Positions 59,404 through 64,000 of a stretch of 64,000 nt of DNA are shown in pieces (the stretch's first letter is position 1; every line of letters begins with the position of its first letter). The notes under the pieces are model-generated. The model was given only the letters and a program-made list of their open reading frames with translations. It had not been told where the DNA came from and did not search any database. Position numbers and translations under genes: made by a program. Where the stretch lies: NCBI GenBank assembly GCA_033977485.1, contig CM066983.1, positions 61,933,010-61,997,009 on the forward strand, in the 5' to 3' direction. This DNA comes from Hydrangea macrophylla (lineage: Eukaryota; Streptophyta; Magnoliopsida; Cornales; Hydrangeaceae).

Positions 59404-60089
59404 TTCCCGCTCGGGGATACGTAGGCAACCACATCGGTTCGGTCGCTCTACCAACAAAAATAACCATTTTCTTTCAAGCTTTGGCCCGAACTACGTTGGA
59501 CCTGATCCCCGCTCGGGGGTACGTAGGCAGACTTTCAAAAAAAAAAAAAAAAAAAAGATGGCTCGCTAGGTTGAAAATCCGAAAGGATGCCTAGGCAAAA
59601 GTTAGAGTTAAATCCAAAGTGAGCAATAACAAAAGAGAGAAAAGAGCTCGCTAGGTAATCTAACTGGTGCCTAGGCAAAAGTTATGAGCATTTGAGAGAA
59701 TAAAGTCGCGGTCCTTACCATAACCCAGAAATCACCCTCCACACTAGGGGCAAACTCGGCCACTCGCCTCGTTTGCCTGAACCTCTTCTAAACTAGGGGC
59801 AAACGTCGGTCATCTACCTCGTTCGCCTCACAACCATATATATCCCAAACTAGGGGCAAACTTCGGCCACCCGCCTCGTTTGCCTCTAATCGTCCTAGCA
59901 TGCCCAAGCAAGTACCAAAAGCAACATCTAATTGAAATCTCGATTACAAAATGTTTTTAGAAAGCTAAAATGCATAGAATAAGATTCCCAAAGTAACCAA
60001 GGTTCACCGATAAACAAACTCTGAATATTACATAAGCAGGAAAGATCAAAAAATAATAATAATAAAAGTCTATCAAACAGCAATCACAC
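59404..60089 (+). other. Element D proximal 3' UTR with repeated modules
   Basis: No gene. Two units of GACCTGATYCCCGCTCGGGG...ACGTAGGCA are at 59398-59430 and 59490-59528; each holds a hairpin CCCCG CT CGGGG. Two units of GCTCGCTAGG... GCCTAGGCAAAAGTTA are at 59561-59610 and 59646-59682. Three units of AACTAGGGGCAAAC...CGCCTCGTTTGCCT are near 59739, 59792 and 59847. Equivalent modules in A and E allow alignment of all three elements. Confidence 0.8.
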
Positions 60090-61166
60090 ATGTTCAAAGA
60101 CACTTGGAGGAATGAGCAGAATCAGTCAGGTCTAGTTTTATCTTTGTGTCTTTTATTTCTTCAAAGGTCTTTAGAAATAGGCCCTTGCTCGACTGGCCCA
60201 GCCCCTGATGAAAGCAACAATGGTAGTGGCTCTGACTCTGGAAGCAAAGACCCTCTCAGTAAACCCCTGGGGGACCTCTTGAACTTGCCCATACTGTCTG
60301 GCCAATCGACGAGGATGATAGAAGGAGGTCTCTCTTAATCCCAATCAGTCACACCCTCTGGAAATCCCCAAGACTAGTGGTCACAGCATAAAGGCCCCAA
60401 CACCTCACGATCCAGCAAATGTCAGCCTCAGATAAGGCGTCCATCATGCCCACCCAATCAGCAGAAGTAAAATGAGTATGAAGCACAGCTCTGCGAAAAT
60501 AAACTGGCGGCACGTTACCTGTAACACCAAAGGCGCCCCAGAAAGTAGAAGCGTGTCTTGACTTGAAGCGCGATCCAAACCATTCAGGGTTTCAGCTAGA
60601 ACCATGGCTATGGGGTTCTTACCTGCCTTCAGTCCGAGACATACATGCACTAAGTCGCTGGAAGTACTCAAGAACAAGAAGTGTGAAGTCATACACAGAA
60701 TCAGAGCAGCCCCACGAGTAGCATCATACACGTTGGGATTCCCAGGACTGGCATACCAGGCAATGATGGAAGCAATGTCAAGAACTTCACCTTGAATCAA
60801 CCTGCGGGAAATAGTGATGGAACAATTCAGATATTCAGCCAAGCCTCGCGTAGGACTGAGGGTATCAGCAGAAGGGAGAATCAGGTCGGAGTCAGAATCA
60901 CAGCCGAGGATAGCACAGAACTCCTCAAACAGAGGGCATATCTCCAGGCCATTGAAAGTGAAGACATGGTTCACCGGGTCCCAGTAAGCAATAGCAGCAC
61001 GCAAGAACTCAGTGTTTAGGGTCATCTGGCGAAGAGAGAATAGCTCGATCAGACCGTAGCTAAAAAGGTTGATCCGTTCCACACCATCCGTGATGTTTAG
61101 CCAAGCTGTGAGTTGAGCGGTATCATACAAAGCCATGTTTCCGGTCGCGGCTCTAGAAAAATTCAT
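60090..61166 (-). pseudogene. DUF7745-like gene, antisense in element D
   Basis: From ATG 61166 (MNFSRAATGN) the frame is open to 60444. It includes LRAAIAYWDPVNHVFTFNGL, EICPLFEEFCAILG, LAEYLNC, a long helix-rich middle and VCLGLKAGKN. This resembles the plant DUF7745 family (WD...F.F...PT.EE pattern, by memory), which is common in transposon-rich plant genomes. Near 60520 the frame shifts: the adjacent frame continues with FRRAVLHTHFTSADWVGMM, and after another shift with LARQYGQVQEVPQGF, fitting the family's C-terminal part. So it is a full-length but broken gene. It lies 320 bp downstream of the PMD gene on the same strand. Function unknown. Confidence 0.6.
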
Positions 61167-61489
61167 AATTTCGACAGCACCTCCCCGTTTCACGGACTAT
61201 CCCACTTGCAAGGCAAAAACACTCATTATCATGAAACTGCCCATCGCAGTAACATCTAATAATCACAGTGCACATATATATCATCACACGGTTATCAACT
61301 AAAACAAGCACACAACTGCGCCTCTAAATCGGAAGCTATCCGGCCTGAAAGGCGAAACATCATAGTACTCTGGGAAAGGTCACAAACTGTTCCACACATT
61401 GTCCTACACTGTCTAAATAGTCATATCACCAGTACAACCCTATCAAAAACATAAAAAGAAAATAAAACAAAGTTCCCGCTTGGGGGGCC
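61167..61489 (-). other. Spacer between PMD and DUF7745 genes
   Basis: 323 bp between the PMD stop (61490) and the DUF7745 ATG (61166). It holds no ORF, clear terminator or TATA box. Whether both genes share a transcript is open. Confidence 0.5.
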
Positions 61490-63661
61490 TCAGTCCTCCT
61501 CTTCCTCGTCTTCTGTCGGACCGCCCGGAGTGTACGTCGGCGACGGCCTCCTTCTACCACCTCTGCACCTTGGACCAGTCCTGGATGAGCCAGCTCCACC
61601 TCTACGGTACTGCACACACAAATAAAATGAAGGCAATTAGTAGGGAAACAACAAAAAGTACAAAAATAGAGTCGAGTCAGAGACTTACCAAGGACGCCAT
61701 CTGATTGGTGGCAAATTGCCGCATACCGTCCATCTGTCAAGGGTAAAATCCAGGGTTAGAACCTCATAACCTTAAGAAAGCACAAAATTAGAGACATACC
61801 CGATGGTCTCGTGTGAGGACCAAGGACCGTAAGCTAGCCGCCAAGACGTGACCCTCCTCAGCGTAACTCCAAGGAACATTGAGGACGCCCGCTGGCTGAG
61901 TGGGGTACCCGCATATGACTCGTGGCACCTCCATCACTTGGGGAGTGCCATCAGCCCCTAGAATGTTGACGGTCCAATCCCAAGGAGGGATAGGATCGGA
62001 TGCCGGAGGAGCCTGCCTCATGTACATCTCGGGAAGCTGTAGGCACAAAATAAGTTAGGAAAAGATGAGTCAAAACATAGTCAACGGATAGTGACAAAAA
62101 CATAAAGAAAACTTACCTCCAGGAGTGGGAAGTTAGGCATCAGGAAGCGGCCACAGTAAGCCTCATAGCCGATCTCAGAGAGAAAATGGTCCCAAACATC
62201 GGTGCCAGCTAAGGCCGCCAGCAGAGTATCACCAGAAATGTCACTAGCATCCATCGCAGGGGGATTATGAGGGACACGATACCTGGAACCACCAACCACC
62301 TGCCGAGACACCCGCTCGCCAAGGAATCACTGCCTGCACTCGGTACTCTCCATCAGGAGTCGGCAAGAGGAAAGAGGCTTGACTGCTTGAATCTCCTCTG
62401 GGGCAGCGTAGGCGACGCGCTCCCAAGGCGTCCAATCAATACTAGCAGCCGTCAGCTCAGTTAAGAAATTTCTGAGCAAAACAATCCAGTGGGCCCCGCT
62501 CTTCACCCCAACAACATCCCTCCGCCATCTCAAGTCTCGTGGGAATAGAGGCACAGGAGCTATGCCATCCTCGTCCTCACCTGATTCGTCCGCAGGAGAT
62601 AGAGCTAACATCTTTAGGTACTCGAAGCTCCAAATCTGTACAGACAAAGAGGAAAGTCAGAAAGAGTGCAAAAATCAAAAAACCAAGGAAAAAAAAAACA
62701 AAAATGCAGTACATACCTCCCAAGCTCGCCAAAATCCCCATGTCGATTTAACATCACCCCGAGAGACCTCGCCCATATGCTTGTAAAGATGGGCCAAGGC
62801 GGCACCACCCCAGTCGTAGGAGGGGATCTCATTAATGGTCGCCAGGCAAGAAAGGAGTCTCAAGCTCACTCGGTCATTCCGTGTTGCAAAGATTGAACAA
62901 CCAAGGACATACAGAAGATACACCCTCAAAAGCGGGGAATTGTTCAGATTATGATTCCCCCTGCCATAGGCCCGGTAAAGCCAGCCACAAGGAAACCAGT
63001 GCTGCTCCAGATTGGGGGGAACAACCCTAATCAACATCTCTATAGCCTCCGAGACGATCTCATAAAAGTATTCCAGAATCAGGCGCTTCCCACCTACACT
63101 CAAGCCGGTGATCATGGAGAAGTCAAAAGGCATCATGGTCATCTCACCAAATGGGAGGTGGAAAGTATTGGTGGTGTCCCACCACCTCTCAGCCAGAGCG
63201 TAAAAGTGTGCCAAATCGTTGCTTCTCTTCGAAACCAGACGGACAAAGCCTCCGAACTTGGCATCATCTACCATCCTCTTGACGGTGGGCGAAAGCTGAG
63301 TATACCATAGGAAAGCATGAGCAAGGCTACCGTGGCCCTTTAGTGTCACTTTCGGCACCTACACACAATAAAGACGACAAAATGACGCAAAAAAACCACT
63401 ATTCACGACCCGAGGTCCAAATTCACAAAATCAATATTTGAGCACAAATCAAACTTCTAACGATCTCTAGGTGCACACTACGGCTCACAAAACTAGCACA
63501 ATACATAAAAATAGTCCTAAACTGTCGAAAGTTTCACATACCAAGCTCGCTAGAGCCGAAAGATGACATTGGGGGTCCCGTAAAATCAAGTCCGGAGTTT
63601 GCATCTCGGCCTTCATCCGCTCTTTGGCCTTCTTAGATGGCCTCATCGAGCTCGAAGCCAT
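61490..63661 (-). CDS. Plant mobile domain (PMD) gene, six exons, antisense in element D
   Basis: Predicted exons on the minus strand: 63542-63661, 62717-63358, 62117-62635, 61800-62036, 61689-61733 and 61490-61609. Every intron starts GTATGT or GTAAGT and ends AG (three with ACAG), and every junction is phase 0, giving about 560 codons. Exon 2 carries the core PMD signature, FVRLVSKRSNDLAHFYALAE with RWWDTTNTFHLPFGEMT. Exon 3 begins IWSFEYLKML and contains GERVSRQ. The last exon is basic (Arg-rich) then acidic (DEEEED). One TGA (62327-62329) interrupts exon 3 where Trp is likely. Host PMD proteins such as MAIN and MAIL1 act in transposon silencing. Retained introns suit antisense capture; this copy may be inactive. 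Confidence 0.78.
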
Positions 63662-64000
63662 GGATCTACAAAGAAAATGGAAGTCAAAGTTAAACTTTCT
63701 TCTTGAAAATTTGAGCAAACCAAAACACCAATCAAAATTCCAACTACGGGGAAAGATTACTCACCTGAGCGCGCAGAAGCTGCGTTTTGATGGATTTTGG
63801 CTCCGAAAACACTCCAAAATGGCCAAAATGAGCTTCAAAAGCTCAAAAACTCGAGATATACAAAGATGGAGTCTGGCCACCCAGTGCCGCCGTGGCACTG
63901 GCCAACTGCTGCCGTGGTAGTGGCCCAGTACCACCGCGGCACTGCCCCCGCGGGCCCCACTTCGCTCCGTTTTGCCCTATTTTGGCCTTTTTGGACCTTT
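63662..64000 (-). promoter_or_regulatory. Putative PMD-gene promoter: GC palindromes, TATA-like box
   Basis: On the minus strand, three GC-rich inverted repeats (plus-strand CAGTGCCGCCGTGGCACTGG, CAACTGCTGCCGTGGTAGTGG and CAGTACCACCGCGGCACTG, 63884-63946) precede a TATATC string (63855-63860) by about 25 bp and the ATG at 63661 by about 220 bp. The motif is the same family as in the LTR of this element (35709-35750), in the same order relative to TATA. The window ends inside or near the array, so it may extend further. Confidence 0.55.

Larger units (their letters stand above)
34844..64000 (+). mobile_element. Element D: large Tat/Ogre-group Gypsy element with antisense accessory genes, interrupted by E
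   Basis: The 5' LTR (34844-38258), primer site, leader, gag, protease, RT-RNase H, second RNase H, integrase, 3' UTR and two antisense genes are all present; the 3' LTR lies beyond the window. Without E it spans at least 16 kb. The second, archaeal-type RNase H after the first is diagnostic of the Tat lineage. Long LTRs and extra ORFs after integrase, including antisense ones, are known for this lineage. The gag-pol frame has at least 14 in-frame stops but only one clear frameshift. It inserted into X; the 5-bp left flank is ACTGC, its partner out of view. Confidence 0.92.

Noticed and set aside
60090..60338. 82-codon plus-strand ORF with a Ser/Gly-rich middle
   Set aside because: It is antisense to the C-terminal part of the DUF7745-like gene, whose family motifs (RQYGQVQEVP) are on the minus strand.
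62951..63310. 119-codon plus-strand ORF
   Set aside because: It overlaps the PMD core exon, whose signature lies on the minus strand; this is a shadow frame.

Overview
The window is nuclear DNA of a flowering plant, probably a eudicot (not narrowed further). No host gene of clear identity, no tRNA or rRNA gene and no CRISPR array was found. Almost everything is LTR retrotransposon sequence, nested in two stacks, with minisatellites and microsatellites in between.

Stack 1 (about 1-27.3 kb). A Ty3/Gypsy Tat/Ogre-group element A (655-22743, minus) has about 3 kb LTRs, an imperfect 5-bp target-site duplication, a decayed gag and no pol, so it is a gag-only non-autonomous derivative. Inside its 3' untranslated region sits a complete Ty1/Copia SIRE-lineage element B (5345-15026, minus). 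B has 1.18 kb LTRs, an exact GACTT duplication, an initiator-Met primer site, a broken gag-pol and an accessory ORF between pol and the 3' LTR. To the right lies what looks like the LTR and PPT of a chromovirus-like Gypsy element (22744-24912, minus), followed by about 2.4 kb of non-coding sequence.

Stack 2 (27.3 kb to the window end). The 3' part of an Athila-like Gypsy element X (27288-34843, minus) holds an LTR, a PPT, an accessory region and the integrase C-terminus. It is cut by a large Tat element D (34844 to beyond 64000, plus). D has gag, protease, RT, two RNase H domains and integrase, almost all in one frame but with at least 14 in-frame stops. D is cut just after the RT YVDD motif by another gag-only Tat derivative E (43631-56819, plus). 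E carries a large 3'-UTR tandem array with higher-order structure.

Downstream of integrase, D carries two genes on the opposite strand: a DUF7745-like pseudogene and a six-exon plant mobile domain (PMD) gene. All five PMD introns are GT-AG and phase 0, and the gene has a single in-frame stop. Antisense orientation explains how introns survived passage through an RNA intermediate.

The most notable pattern recurs in three unrelated families (B, X, Tat). Each has its own family of CpG-containing palindromes clustered just upstream of a TATA box in the LTR. Each has the same palindrome family clustered upstream of a TATA-like box in front of its accessory gene. The accessory proteins of B (Copia) and X (Gypsy) also look homologous. 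This suggests an element-borne regulatory cassette in which LTR and accessory gene answer to the same DNA-binding factor, possibly the accessory protein. The layout is visible in the sequence; the function is inference.
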